In this document: positions 1 through 9,857 of the stretch, piece after piece | Numbering within the stretch: position 1 is the stretch's first letter | How the letters are laid out: each line of letters begins with the position of its first letter | Assembly (NCBI RefSeq): GCF_027943255.1 | Contig: NC_072897.1 | Location: forward strand, 56,072,406 to 56,136,405 | Length of the DNA stretch: 64,000 nucleotides | Direction of reading: 5' to 3' | Origin: Anastrepha obliqua | Taxonomy: Eukaryota; Arthropoda; Insecta; Diptera; Tephritidae | Program-made: the position numbers and the translations under genes | The notes under the pieces: generated by a model | Database searches by the model: none | What the model was told of the DNA's origin: nothing | Seen by the model: the letters and a program-made list of their open reading frames with translations, nothing else

Positions 1-1
1 C

Positions 2-406
2 TACTGCAACCCTACACTTCCCACGCACAACTGGAGGGTGGTGAAGGTGGAGAAGACTGAGGGATCCTATCGGCAAGCGCTGATTCTGTTGAATGTAGAG
101 TCTCTCAGTCCTCTCGCTGAAGCAAAAGGGGTCATTAACTATGGCTTCGAGAAGGTAGTCCTTAAGGTCTACCAAACCGATGCCAGAGGAGATGCCCTTG
201 CACATCCGGACGTGCTGGAAGACGTAATGCCCACAGTGGATGAAGCTCCTGTGGACATGGAAGTGGAATCCGTCATGTCGGAGGGTGACAATGCAGATGA
301 CGTTCGCTCTTTACCGCGGTCAGTCATAAGCATCGGGTCGCTCTTCGACAGGGCGGAGGAGGAGAGGCTTCTGGCCTCGAAAGCGAGGACGCCGTCCTTG
401 GGGTGA
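2..406 (+). CDS. LINE ORF1 protein, C-terminal part (runs off the window)
   Basis: The frame is open from base 2 through the stop at 404-406, with the first ATG at 38, so the true start lies upstream of the window. The visible part has a basic first third, then an acidic stretch rich in Asp, Glu and Val (roughly residues 60-95 from the ATG) and an Arg/Glu-rich end. ORF1 proteins of LINEs bind the element RNA; no zinc knuckle is visible in this piece. The stop is 18 bases before the ORF2 start, as expected for a two-ORF LINE. The call rests mainly on position. Whether it belongs to a named ORF1 domain family cannot be decided by eye. Confidence 0.6.
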   Translation, partial: YCNPTLPTHNWRVVKVEKTEGSYRQALILLNVESLSPLAEAKGVINYGFEKVVLKVYQTDARGDALAHPDVLEDVMPTVDEAPVDMEVESVMSEGDNADDVRSLPRSVISIGSLFDRAEEERLLASKARTPSLG

Positions 407-424
407 TGGAGAGGATACTGGAGG

Positions 425-3400
425 ATGATTATTCTTCAGATAAATCTTCAACACTCTAAGGCGGCGTCCGCCAACCTACTAATCCACCTTGAGCAAGGTG
501 GAGCTGACATAGTCCTGATCCAGGAACCGTGGCTGAGCAGCAACTGCATTTCTGGGCTCAGGACGAAAAGCTACAATCTGGTGGCGTATAGCGGGACAGG
601 TAAACCAAGATCCTGTATACTCATCAGAAAGGAACTTAACGCATTTATTTTGCCTATTTTCAGCAATGAAAACATTGTAACGGTGAGCCTGGAGGGCCCT
701 TCTGGGAAACTATGGCTGATGTCAGTCTACATGGCACATGACGACGAGGTGGAACCACCTCCGGTGCTGCTAAGGAAAACCCTAGCCGAAGCAAAACGCA
801 GGAAAATCGGCGTTATTATAGGCACTGACGCGAACTTCCATCACACCTGCTGGGGAAGTTCAAACATCAATGCAAGAGGTGAGTCACTTTTTGATTATAT
901 TCTAAACGAGGACTTGTTTATTTGTAACAGGGGTAAAGACCCCCCTTTCATTACCGCAGCCTGAGAGGAGGTGCTTGACCTCACTCTGGCGTCTTCTTTA
1001 CTGATAAACCGAATCCCCGATTGAAAGGTGCTAAATGCTCACTCCTTCTCGGACCATAGGTACATTCAGTTCTCTCTCGCTGAAACCCGTCCAATAAGAT
1101 CCCCCTACAGGAACCTGAGGAGGACGGACTGGGATGCATACAACAGAAATTTACTGAACCTACTCCCCAAAGCACCGGGAGGAAATCAAGATCTATCGGA
1201 AGAAGCGATCGACGAACTGGTGCAGACTTTCACCTCAGCTTGCAACAATGCCCTAGAAACCTCTTGTCCAACAAAAACATTTCCCAGGAAGGAAAACCCG
1301 CCTTCGTGGACAGCGGAGCTCTCTGAGCTTAGGGCCTCATGTAGACGCCTTTTTAATAGGGCTAAAAGAATAAGATCTCCCTCGGGATGGGAGCTTTATA
1401 AGGCAGGGCTAGCAATATATAAGTCCGAAATTAGAAAAGCTAAGAGGGACCCCTGGAGAAGCTTCTGCGAGAGCGTAGAGGGCTGCCATGAGTCTTCCAG
1501 ATTTAGACGAGTACTCACGAAGAGTTCCGCTCCCTTGGGGTACTTAAGAGACGAATTGGGACGTTGGACGATGAGCAGCGAGGAGTCACTAAAGTTACTT
1601 CTCGACGCCCATTTTCCGACGAGCCCAGCACCTAGCAGCACCGGCCTGGAAAGTAGTTCAACCTGCACTCGCGACCGGGGCTGGTTGCTGGATAAGCGCC
1701 GCCTGTCTTGGGCCATTGAATCCTTTAGACCCTTCAAGTCGCCTGGTCCTGACGGCATCATTCCTGCACAACTGCAAAAATCAGTGGAGGTATCATGCCG
1801 TTGGTTAAGCCCTATCTATGTGAGCTGCGTAGCCTGGGGCTATATACCGAGGTCATGGAGGGCCGTGAGGGTTGTCTTTATACCCAAGGCAGGCAAGTGC
1901 TGGCATGTCTCCCCTAAGGACTTCAGGGCAATCAGTCTCTCATCTTTTTTGCTAAAAACCCTTGAGAGACTGATTGGCCTGCACATAAGAAGCGAAATTC
2001 CTCGGGGTCGGTTATCGCATACCCAACATGCTTATTGCAAGGGAAGATCGGTGGAATCTGCCCTGCACACAATTGTGAAAGAGATTGAGGAGTCTCTTTC
2101 TCAGAAGGAGCTTGCGGTGGGCGCCTTCCTCGACATCGAGGGGGCTTTTAACAACGTCCTCCCGGAGGCAATCACCAGGTCTCTGGGTAAACTGGGGGTC
2201 GAAACCGACCTGATCAGATTTATCTATAAAATGCTTAGCGGCAGAACTGTCGCGGCAGAATGGGGCGGCGTCTCCATTCACCGGCAGGTGACTAAGGGCA
2301 CTCCGCAAGGTGGTGTTCTCTCGCCTTTCCTCTGGGTCGTTGTTGTAAATGACTTGCTGGAGGAGCTGGTGAAAGAGGGCTGCAGGGTGGTTGCCTACGC
2401 GGTTGACGTCGCATTAATCGTCAGAGGAAAATTTGTGGATACTCTGTACAACCTGATGCAGGGATATCTTAACGTAGTTGTTAGATGGGCAACGGACTGC
2501 GGCCTGTCGGTGAATCCTCTTAAGACGGAACTCGTCTTATTTACGAGGAAACATAAAATATCCAGAGCTCAACTTCCCTCACTAGGGGACACTCCTCTGA
2601 TGCTTTCTGACAAGGTGAAGTACCTAGGTATTATCCTTGACAGCAAGCTTACATGGAAGCCCAATATTGAGGAAAGGGTGAGGAAGGCAACAATCGCCTT
2701 GTATGGGTGGAAGGGCGCAATTGGCAAAAGATGGGGCCTCTCGCCTCGAGTTGTTTTCTGGCTATATAATACTATTGTAAAGCCTGTCTTGTTATATGGA
2801 GTCATAGTCTGGTAGAACTCACTAGAGAAGACGACATTGGTGAAGAAGCTGGAGAGAGTCCAGAGGTCGGCACTCATTGGTATCAGTGGGGCGCTTCGAA
2901 CGACTCCTACTCTGGCGCCCAACCCAATGTTAAATGTGGTAGCCGTAGACATCGCAGGCAGAATTGCCGCCTCGCGTACCGCAAACAGACTGAGGGGCTG
3001 GAGCTATAAGCTTAACCTCACTTATGGGCACTCAAGTATTCTCAGAAACTTCGAGTTCATCCCTCTGTCAACGGATCAGTGTATACCCTCGTTTAGTCCA
3101 ACCGGAACCTTCTCCACTTACATTCCGTCAAGGGAAGAGTGGAGGGAGGGCTACACTTGGGGGCAGGGCCTGGCGAACTTGTTCACGGAAGTTGGAAGGA
3201 AAGGTTGGCGGAGGAGTCTTTTGCGAGGAGCTCCCCATCCGACTCAAATTCAGGCTACCGGACCACTGCAGTGTGTTCCAGGCAGAGGTAGCCGCAATCA
3301 AGGAGGCAGCCGATTGGCTGCTCAAATGCGTATTAACGGTCAAGAAAGTAAATATTTACTCCGACAGCCAAGCGGCAATAAGGGCCCTCGGGTCTATGAC

Positions 3401-4010
3401 GGTGCATTCGGAATTTGTCAAGGAATGCTTCACCTCGCTTTCGACTGCGTCCGAATTCTTTAACATCAGCCTCATCTGGGTTCCTGGTCACAGCGACATT
3501 GCTGGAAACTGTGAGGCGGATGAGCTGGCCAGACAAGGGACATGCGAGGTGATTTCCCCGCGAAGGGAGAGAATTGGGATCCCCCTGACTACCTGCGGTC
3601 TGCTCCTGGAAAGATGGGCATCGCACCAACTCAGCGAGCGCTGGGCAAGTACACAAACGTGTAAGGTCGCGAAATCCTTCGGGCCACGTGTGGACCGGAG
3701 CCGCTCGGGCGAGCTTCTGAGGCTGACAAAATATCAGCTCTCCAATCTCGTGGGTTTTCTCACAGGACACAATGCGCGAGGAATGCATGCTGTGAGACTT
3801 GGAATCACCTCGAGTCCTTTTTGCGATGGATGTATGGAGGATGAGGTGGAATCCTCTCAGCACCTTCTCCTTAGCTGCCCTGCTCTGGCGGGGCTAAGAT
3901 CTAGGCATCTTGGCTTCTACTTCTTTGTCACGCCTGCTGATATAGCTGGCGCTGACATTAAAAATCTGATGAATTTCATCAGCAGCATAAAGCGGTTGAC
4001 GCAAACATAG
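425..4010 (+). pseudogene. LINE ORF2: endonuclease-RT-RNase H, broken
   Basis: The N-terminus is an APE-type endonuclease (QEPW near residue 35; GTDANFHHTCWG near residue 135). The RT follows, with FKSPGPDGI, DIEGAFNN, GTPQGGVLSP and the active-site box read as YAVD at about 2393-2404, so the first Asp of the usual YADD is lost. RNase H follows (IYSDSQAAIRAL; WVPGHSDIAGN) and then a Cys/His tail (CDGCMEDEVESSQH). In-frame stops lie at 962-964 (TGA), 1022-1024 (TGA) and 2813-2815 (TAG). Reading moves from frame 2 to frame 3 near 3185-3210, at the first RNase H Asp. Each stop is one transition away from a Trp or Arg codon. Not functional. Confidence 0.85.
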
Positions 4011-4399
4011 TCATCGTTCGTAATCCGCACGCTCCTAACCATCCCAGCAACATCTCTCCCCGCCCTCTCCCTGTATCCCATCGGTCTTTCTCTCCCGCCT
4101 CACCCCTCCATAATGGCATCACAAAGGACGAATCCTTCTTCGTCCAAGTGTGCCCATTCCCTGGGCAACCATACCAACCTAACCTAAAATATATTGTGCG
4201 TAAAATTTTAATAATCAGTGAAAATAAAAAAACGGTGGTTTCGTTGTTGTTGTTAGCGATTGTAATGCACATTGTAAGTTTTTCATGTTTTTTTGATTAA
4301 ATTCATTACTTTTCAATTAGTTTGTTTGAACTTATTGGAAATCAACTTATGCGGCCAAAAGAATTAGAAATTTAATTTCAACAATAGAAAAAAGAAAAT

Positions 4400-5345
4400 T
4401 ATATTACTTACTGGAATGGGAAGAGTTTTGCAACAATGCAAATTAAATGTGTGGGATGAATGTGCAATGGCACATAAAAAATCAGTGGAAGCATTGGATA
4501 GAACTTTGAAAGATTTACGTAATAATCAAGAAATATTTGGTGGTGCTTTAATATTATTGTCTGGTGATTTTCGTCAAACTTTGCCAGTAATTCCCCGTTC
4601 AACACCAGCAGGTGAAAGCATGTTTAAAGACATCCCATTTATGGAGACACGTAAAAACTTTGACTTTGAAAACAAATCTGCGAGTTTATTTGCAAAATTA
4701 TGCATCGGCTGACGAATTTTCAAGACAACTTCTGAAGATAGGAAATGGACAAATTCCTATTGATGCTGCTTGGTTAGCTGAAAGAGCAATACTGGCTGCG
4801 AAAAATAAGGATGTTGGTCAATTTAATGCGAATATTTTAAATGATATGCCTGGTGAGATTGTAACATTTAAATCCTTTGATACAGTTATAAATCAAGATG
4901 ACGCTGTAAATTATTCAACAGAATTTTTAAATTCCTTGGATTTACCTGGACTGCCGGCTCATCGCCTACAATTGAAAGTTGGTGCACCAATTATTTTACT
5001 TAGCAGATTAGCAGTCAAAAAGGTCATTAATAATCTTATTGAAGCAACAATTTTAAAAGGAAAATTCAAAGGTGAAGACGTATTGATTCCGCGTATTCCG
5101 CCGATTCCACCAGATTTAGCTTTTGACTTCAAAAGATTGCAATTTCCAATACATCTTGCATTTGCAATGACAATAAACAAAGCACAAGGACAATCGCTGG
5201 AATTATGAGGAATTGACTTAGAATATCCATGCTTCTCCCACGGACAATTATATGTATCATGTTCACATGTAGGAAAGTCATCTGTTTATTTATACCACAA
5301 CTCAGGGCAAAACAAAAAATGTAGTTTACGAAAAGGCTTTGCGTT
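4400..5345 (+). pseudogene. Helitron PIF1-type helicase fragment
   Basis: This encodes the central and C-terminal part of the helicase domain of a Helitron Rep/Hel protein, which normally unwinds DNA during rolling-circle transposition. Visible motifs are WDECAMAHKKSVEALDR (Walker B region), GDFRQTLPVI (motif III) and the C-terminal INKAQGQSLE block followed by HGQLYVSCS. Walker A and the whole Rep domain are absent, so the 5' part is lost. There is a frame change near 4605-4615, an in-frame TGA at 5206-5208, and a second shift just after about 5275. No Helitron CTAG end is visible downstream. A related but better bounded fragment is at 46740-47291. Confidence 0.85.
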
Positions 5346-5428
5346 AGTTTAAGTTTAAAATTAAAATTAATTTTATAGTGTAAAAAAAGAATAAATACAC
5401 ATAGAGTGAATCTATTAATGTTAAACAC

Positions 5429-6284
5429 AAATAACTTTTGCAATAATCATTTATTTTGGTTTATTGTTTTTATACATTGAATATATTTTATGGAAATTAT
5501 GTATGAAATATTACATCAGACAAATGTCCATCATTTTTCTCGATACAAATATTGGCTTTTTTTAACGCGTTTTCCATTACACCACATAATGTTTCTAGTT
5601 GAAGGCTCAGTATTTCGTCTCGAATATTTTGCTTCAGCTGTCTAATAGTCTCTGGTTTATTAAGATACACTTTGTCTTTTAAATATCCCCATGAAAAGAA
5701 GTCGGGCGCAGTCAAATCTGGCGAACGAGGTGGCCAAGGGAAATCTGAATTTTTGGAAATCAGACGTTCACCAAAAATTTCACGCAACAGGTCCATAGTT
5801 TGCCTAGCAGTATGCGCAGTTCCTTCACCTTGTTGAAACCACAAATTAGGATACTGCTCCGCCATTCGCCGCAAAAAGTTTTCAATGAATGTTCTGTAAG
5901 AAGCTCCTGAAATCGATTCCGGCGTTTCATACTCATTTTCGAAGAAATATCGACCGATAACTCTAGTGGCCATAACACCGCACCAAATAGTACATCTAGA
6001 TGGGTGCAACTGATGTTAGTGTGTTGCCCTTGGATTTTCAGAGCCCTCCCATCTACAGTTTTGTTTGTTGACATAACCATTTAAATGGAAATGCGCTTCA
6101 TCCAAAATATGCCGATATTTACGCTGCGTTAAAACAATTGATCTTCGACAAGAATAGAACAACTCGATAATTTTAACGCGTTGTGTTGTACTGTAGGATT
6201 CCATAATAAATTTCCAACAATTCAATTATAACCTACAAATAGGGAAATATAAATATATCAAAAAATAAAAAAGTTATTAATGCT
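5429..6284 (-). mobile_element. Mariner-like remnant, DD41D (rosa-like) type
   Basis: A minus-strand Tc1/mariner superfamily remnant. Weak terminal inverted repeats containing ATAACTTTT are visible near 5430 and 6275. The transposase inside is deleted and stopped. The 3' tail of a LOA-type LINE abuts its right end at 6284. The exact ends are uncertain because the inverted repeats are short and degraded. Confidence 0.6.
5497..6225 (-). pseudogene. DD41D mariner transposase, internally deleted
   Basis: Transposases of this family cut and paste the element at TA sites. The N-terminal helix-turn-helix start (MESYSTTQRVKIIELFY, coding from about 6201) is joined directly to the catalytic core at DEAHFHLNGYV, so roughly 110 residues are missing. 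An in-frame TAA follows at 6016-6018. The core continues with CTIWCGV, WFQQ, and PPRSPDLTAPDFF. The usual second Asp (WFQQDGA) is altered to WFQQGEG. Counting from that position to the last Asp gives a D-41-D spacing, as I recall for the rosa group described from Ceratitis. Inactive. Confidence 0.8.
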
Positions 6285-7415
6285 TAGGTTAGGTTAGGTT
6301 AGGTAATGATGGTTGCCCAAGAGTAGGGCCCACTTGGATGAAATAGTTTGGTTCATCCTTTGTGATACCATTGAAGGAAAAAAGGGGAGAAAGGGAAGGG
6401 ATGGGGAGTAGTTAGTGTTTGTGGACTACGAACGGTGACTAGTCTGCGGTTGTGTTAACCTCATTATGCTGCTGATGAAGTTCATCAGATTTTTGTTATC
6501 AACACCTGCTATATCAGCAGGCGCAGAAAAGAAGTGAGAACCAAGATACTTGAATCTTAGTCCCGCGAAGGCTGGGCAGCTAAGGAGCAGGTGCTGAGAT
6601 GATTCCACCTCATCCTCCATACAGCTGACGCAAAAAGGACTCGAAGTAATTCCGAGTCTCACGGCATGTGTACCTCGCGGACAGTGCCCCGTGATGATGC
6701 CCACGAAATTTGAGATATGACATTTTGTCATCCTGGGGGATCCCTCGAACGCCTTCTATCCAAGCGTGGCCAGAAGGACTTCGTGACCCTACACGTTCGT
6801 GTACTTGCCCAGCGTTCGCTGAGTTGGTACAGAGCCCATCCTTCCAGGAGTAGAGCGCAGGTTGTCAAGGGGATCCCGATACGCTCCTTTCGCGGGCATA
6901 TTGCCTCACAGATCCCTTGTCTGGCCAGCTCGTCGGCTTCGCAGTTTCCTGCAATGTCACTGTGACCAGGTACCCACATTATATTTATGTCGAAGAATTC
7001 TGATGCAATCGAGAGTGAGACCAGGCACCATAATAGAGCCTAGGGCCCTAATGGCCGCTTGGCTATCGGAGTAAATATTTACCTTCTTAACAGTTATTAC
7101 GCAAATAAGTAGCCAGTCAGGTGCTTCTTTAATTGCGGCCACCTCTGCTTGGAACACACTGCAGTGATGCGGTAGCCTGAATTTGAGTTTGATGGAGAGC
7201 TCTTTGCAGAATACTCCTCCTCCAACCCTACCGTCCAGCTACCATTCGTGAACAGGTTAACGAGGCCCTGTTCCCAGGTGTTGCCCCCGGTCCACTCCCC
7301 CCTTGGTGGAATATGGGGGAGAAAGTTCCGCTTGGACTTAGCAAAGGCACACACTGGAAAAATCGTTGGCATAAGTGTATTTCTTCGAGAGGGGATTATT
7401 TTGAAGGGGATGAAA
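6284..7415 (-). mobile_element. LOA-type LINE, copy 2, 5'-truncated
   Basis: This is the 3' end of the same family as 1-4187, in reverse. Translation gives the RNase H pieces AEVAAIKEA, IYSDSQAAIRALGS and WVPGHSDIAGNCEADELARQG, then the CVSCMEDEVESSQH tail, spread over several frames by indels. The 5' end is truncated at about 7415, within the segment just before RNase H, as is usual for incomplete target-primed reverse transcription. The 3' end is four TTAGG units at 6284-6303 (CCTAA on the element strand), directly against the mariner remnant. Confidence 0.85.
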
Positions 7416-7807
7416 TTGATTTACAAGAATAAAAAAAGATTTTTCATCTCACAACCAAATTCCCCTTACTTTTTGCCCACAGGTAAAAAAAGAAAATATT
7501 AATCCTGGCAATCCTAATAAGGATAATGGAAAACTTTTATCAAATTATTGCATTGTCATCGGTCCTTGATAGGTGTGCAAAATTCCTAGTCGATCAGATA
7601 TTTAGAAGCCAGTGAAAATTAAGCTAAAAGATTCCGTTACATACATACATACATACATACATACAACCCGAGCTAATAAAAGTGTGTTAAAATAGCTTTC
7701 CTGGCAGAAAATATTTTGAAACCAATGTTAGTTCAGCAATAATATCAAACTTTCTGCGATTTTGATGAACACCTGAGCCAATAGTAGCTTTGGCTGTTTT
7801 CAGAATA
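7416..7807. other. Non-coding stretch, no gene seen
   Basis: A+T-rich DNA between two LINE fragments. It holds only a CATA microsatellite (7638-7662). I recognise no coding sequence or paired inverted ends. Confidence 0.5.
7638..7662. repeat. (CATA)n microsatellite
   Basis: About six perfect copies of the tetranucleotide CATA. Confidence 0.95.
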
Positions 7808-9140
7808 GGTTAGGTTAGGTTAGCTTGGTTGGCAATAAGCCACGCATAGACCTTTTGGTCCCTAGCGATACCAGATGGAGACCGACCTCTATGAATACTG
7901 AAAGTAGACACCATGTAGGATGTCAGCACTTTTGGCGAATCTAAGCAGCGCTGGGAGATCCACTTTTGAGACGCCCTCCGGACCCTCAAACAATGGGGCT
8001 CCCAGGCATTTTAAACGCATTTTTAACAATACCGGACAGACGCACAGGAGGTGTTCTAAAGTTTCCTCAACATCTTCTCTGTATTTCCTGCATTTGACCG
8101 TGTTAGCAATCCCTATCTTGTACGCATGTGCAGCCAATAAATTATGACCTGTTAGCATACCTATGATAGTTCTGCAGTCCTTTCGCGAGAGCGCTTCTTC
8201 ATGTAATCGGCCATTTCATTGCATATTGTTTTTAGCGATTTTGGTATGTCGTTCTCTTGTTCAAATGGTAGTCTACCAGCACTGTTTGGTATCTCATCTA
8301 CTATTTCGTTTTCCCATAATGCCTTTGTGACCAGGAACCCAATAAGTACCCAATATGCACCCTACTGTTTCCGGCTAGCCTTTCTATGGCCTCCCTGCTC
8401 CGTCGAACATTTTTGGACCTAATACGATATGAGCTTGACTGTCCAAGTATATAATAATTGTTGAGTTCTTTCCTGTTCTTGTTTAGGCTAGCTCCGCGGT
8501 TCTCCCCACAGCAAAACTTCCGCTTGAAAAATACTGCTGTGGTCTGACAGCTTGATAGGCTGCATTATCCCTAGTTTTGAGCAGTAAATACCCGCTCCCA
8601 CTCCGTCTAAAGGTTTAGAGCCGTCTGTATAGATTTGAACAGTCCTATGGCCAGGCTTCATGCCTTTGTGCCATCCCTCCTCTTCAATTGTAGTACGAAA
8701 CCTTCTGTCGCAATTAAAGTACGGAGTCATGTAGTCTGTGCAACCTGAGCTCCACTTTCCTATTGAGCTGTGTCCGAAGGTTCTACAGGTGAATACCCCA
8801 GCAGCCACTAACCTCCTCGCGGATTCCGTTGCCAGGTTTTCCGCCATAAGGTCAATAGATGGCATGCTGAGTATCATTTTCATCGCCGCCGTTGGAGTGG
8901 TTTTCACCGCTTCTGTTATGCACAGAGCAGCGAGTCATTGAATTCTTTCCCGTGGCATTAAGTATGTCTTTTTTCTTGTCGCAGTCCACCATGCTAAAGC
9001 CCCATACAGCAATATCGGTCTAACTACTGCCGTGTAGCACCAATGTATCAGAGAGGGTGATAGACCCCAAATGAACAATGAATTTGAGGAGTGTTTCTGT
9101 ACTTGAAATGGTGTTTTTCGGCTCGTGAGCAACATCCTGC
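7808..9140 (-). pseudogene. LOA-like LINE 3' fragment, second subfamily
   Basis: Minus-strand remnants cover the end of RT (LYGALAWW, coding near 9010), a linker, RNase H (QIYTDGSKPLDGVGAGIY; SSIFQAEV) and a Cys/His tail (KCRKYREDVEETLEHLL). The arrangement equals that of the LINE at 1-4187, but the sequence is clearly diverged, so this is a different family of the same clade. The 3' end again is a run of TTAGG units (7808-7822). The 5' end is truncated near 9140, where a hAT fragment begins. Indels break the frame repeatedly between 8160 and 8490. Confidence 0.75.
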
Positions 9141-9144
9141 AGTC

Positions 9145-9550
9145 AAGAATTTTTTATTAAAGTTCATTTCCATCAATATCACTCACGTAGAATTGACCGT
9201 ATTCTTTTTCCTGATAAATAAGTCCTTTGACATCGAGAAGGAATCCAAATTGTTCATCGATTTCACTCAACCGTACGAATCTTCCGTTTATTTCTTTAAA
9301 TAGTCGATCAACTGTTTCTTTCAAAACACTTTTCATTTCTTCGATGGCACTCAAACCTGCATAAATCGAAATCTCACCATCCATATTTTTTATTCTTATT
9401 TTATTCGACTATCCTGACTTCTTGTATCTTTATTTAAAACTGAAGTTCAAAATAGCGATTGAATATACAAAGTTAAGGTGTCACTTTGCGCCCCCCTAGA
9501 GTGGCGTCCATGACACGTGCGCTGCTTGCCATACCCTAGTTACGCCACTG
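9145..9550 (-). pseudogene. hAT element end with short transposase remnant
   Basis: Read on the minus strand, the sequence starts at 9550 with CAGTGGCGTAACTAGGG, an end typical of one large hAT group. A 75-residue open frame follows (9384-9157, MDGEISIYAGLSAIEE...). Its later part, rich in Leu, Phe and Asp (EIDEQFGFLLDV), resembles the helical region of zinc-finger-MYM-like hAT transposases. The start is apparently joined to an internal region by deletion. The other end of the element is missing where the neighbouring LINE begins. The family call rests on the terminal repeat; the protein match is weak. Confidence 0.5.
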
Positions 9551-9726
9551 GTATGTACGCATTAATGTATTATATTTCATGCTATGGCAAAAATTTGATT
9601 AGTCTATTTTTGATTTTTGTATTATTTTTATATGAAATATTGTATTTAAACCACCATCGTTAATATTCTATCACACTTTGTATCTCTATGTAAAATAAGC
9701 ATATAACCAAATAAGTATAGTATACT

Positions 9727-9738
9727 TACATCAGTTAT
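9727..9738. repeat. 12-bp target-site duplication, 3' side of the I element
   Basis: TACATCAGTTAT is repeated exactly at 14721-14732. The two copies bracket the LINE precisely, next to its A-rich tail on this side. Confidence 0.9.
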
Positions 9739-9857
9739 TTTATTTTTTTTATTTATTTATATAAGCTTATACAATGTAAATTTACATATGTACAACCTAA
9801 AAACATGCAGCGCTAGCATCAGAGGCTATCAGCTGACCGTTGAATGAATGATTTGTG

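Larger units (their letters stand above)
1..4187 (+). mobile_element. LOA-type non-LTR retrotransposon (LINE), copy 1
   Basis: A LINE enters from the left edge of the window. It shows the end of ORF1, an ORF2 with endonuclease, reverse transcriptase and RNase H in that order, and a short 3' UTR ending in CCTAACCTA at 4178-4187. The RT wording (GTPQGGVLSP, a DIEGAFNN block) plus a C-terminal RNase H and a terminal Cys-His tail matches what I know of LOA-clade elements; I or R1 relatives are the main alternative. A second copy of the same family lies at 6284-7415 on the other strand. ORF2 is broken, so this copy is dead. Confidence 0.8.

Noticed and set aside
6284..6303. Interstitial telomere repeat
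   Set aside because: Only four TTAGG units, placed precisely at the 3' end of a LINE, as in two other LINE copies.
9157..9384. Small novel protein gene on the minus strand
   Set aside because: It starts just inside a typical hAT terminal repeat, so it is better explained as a deleted hAT transposase remnant.
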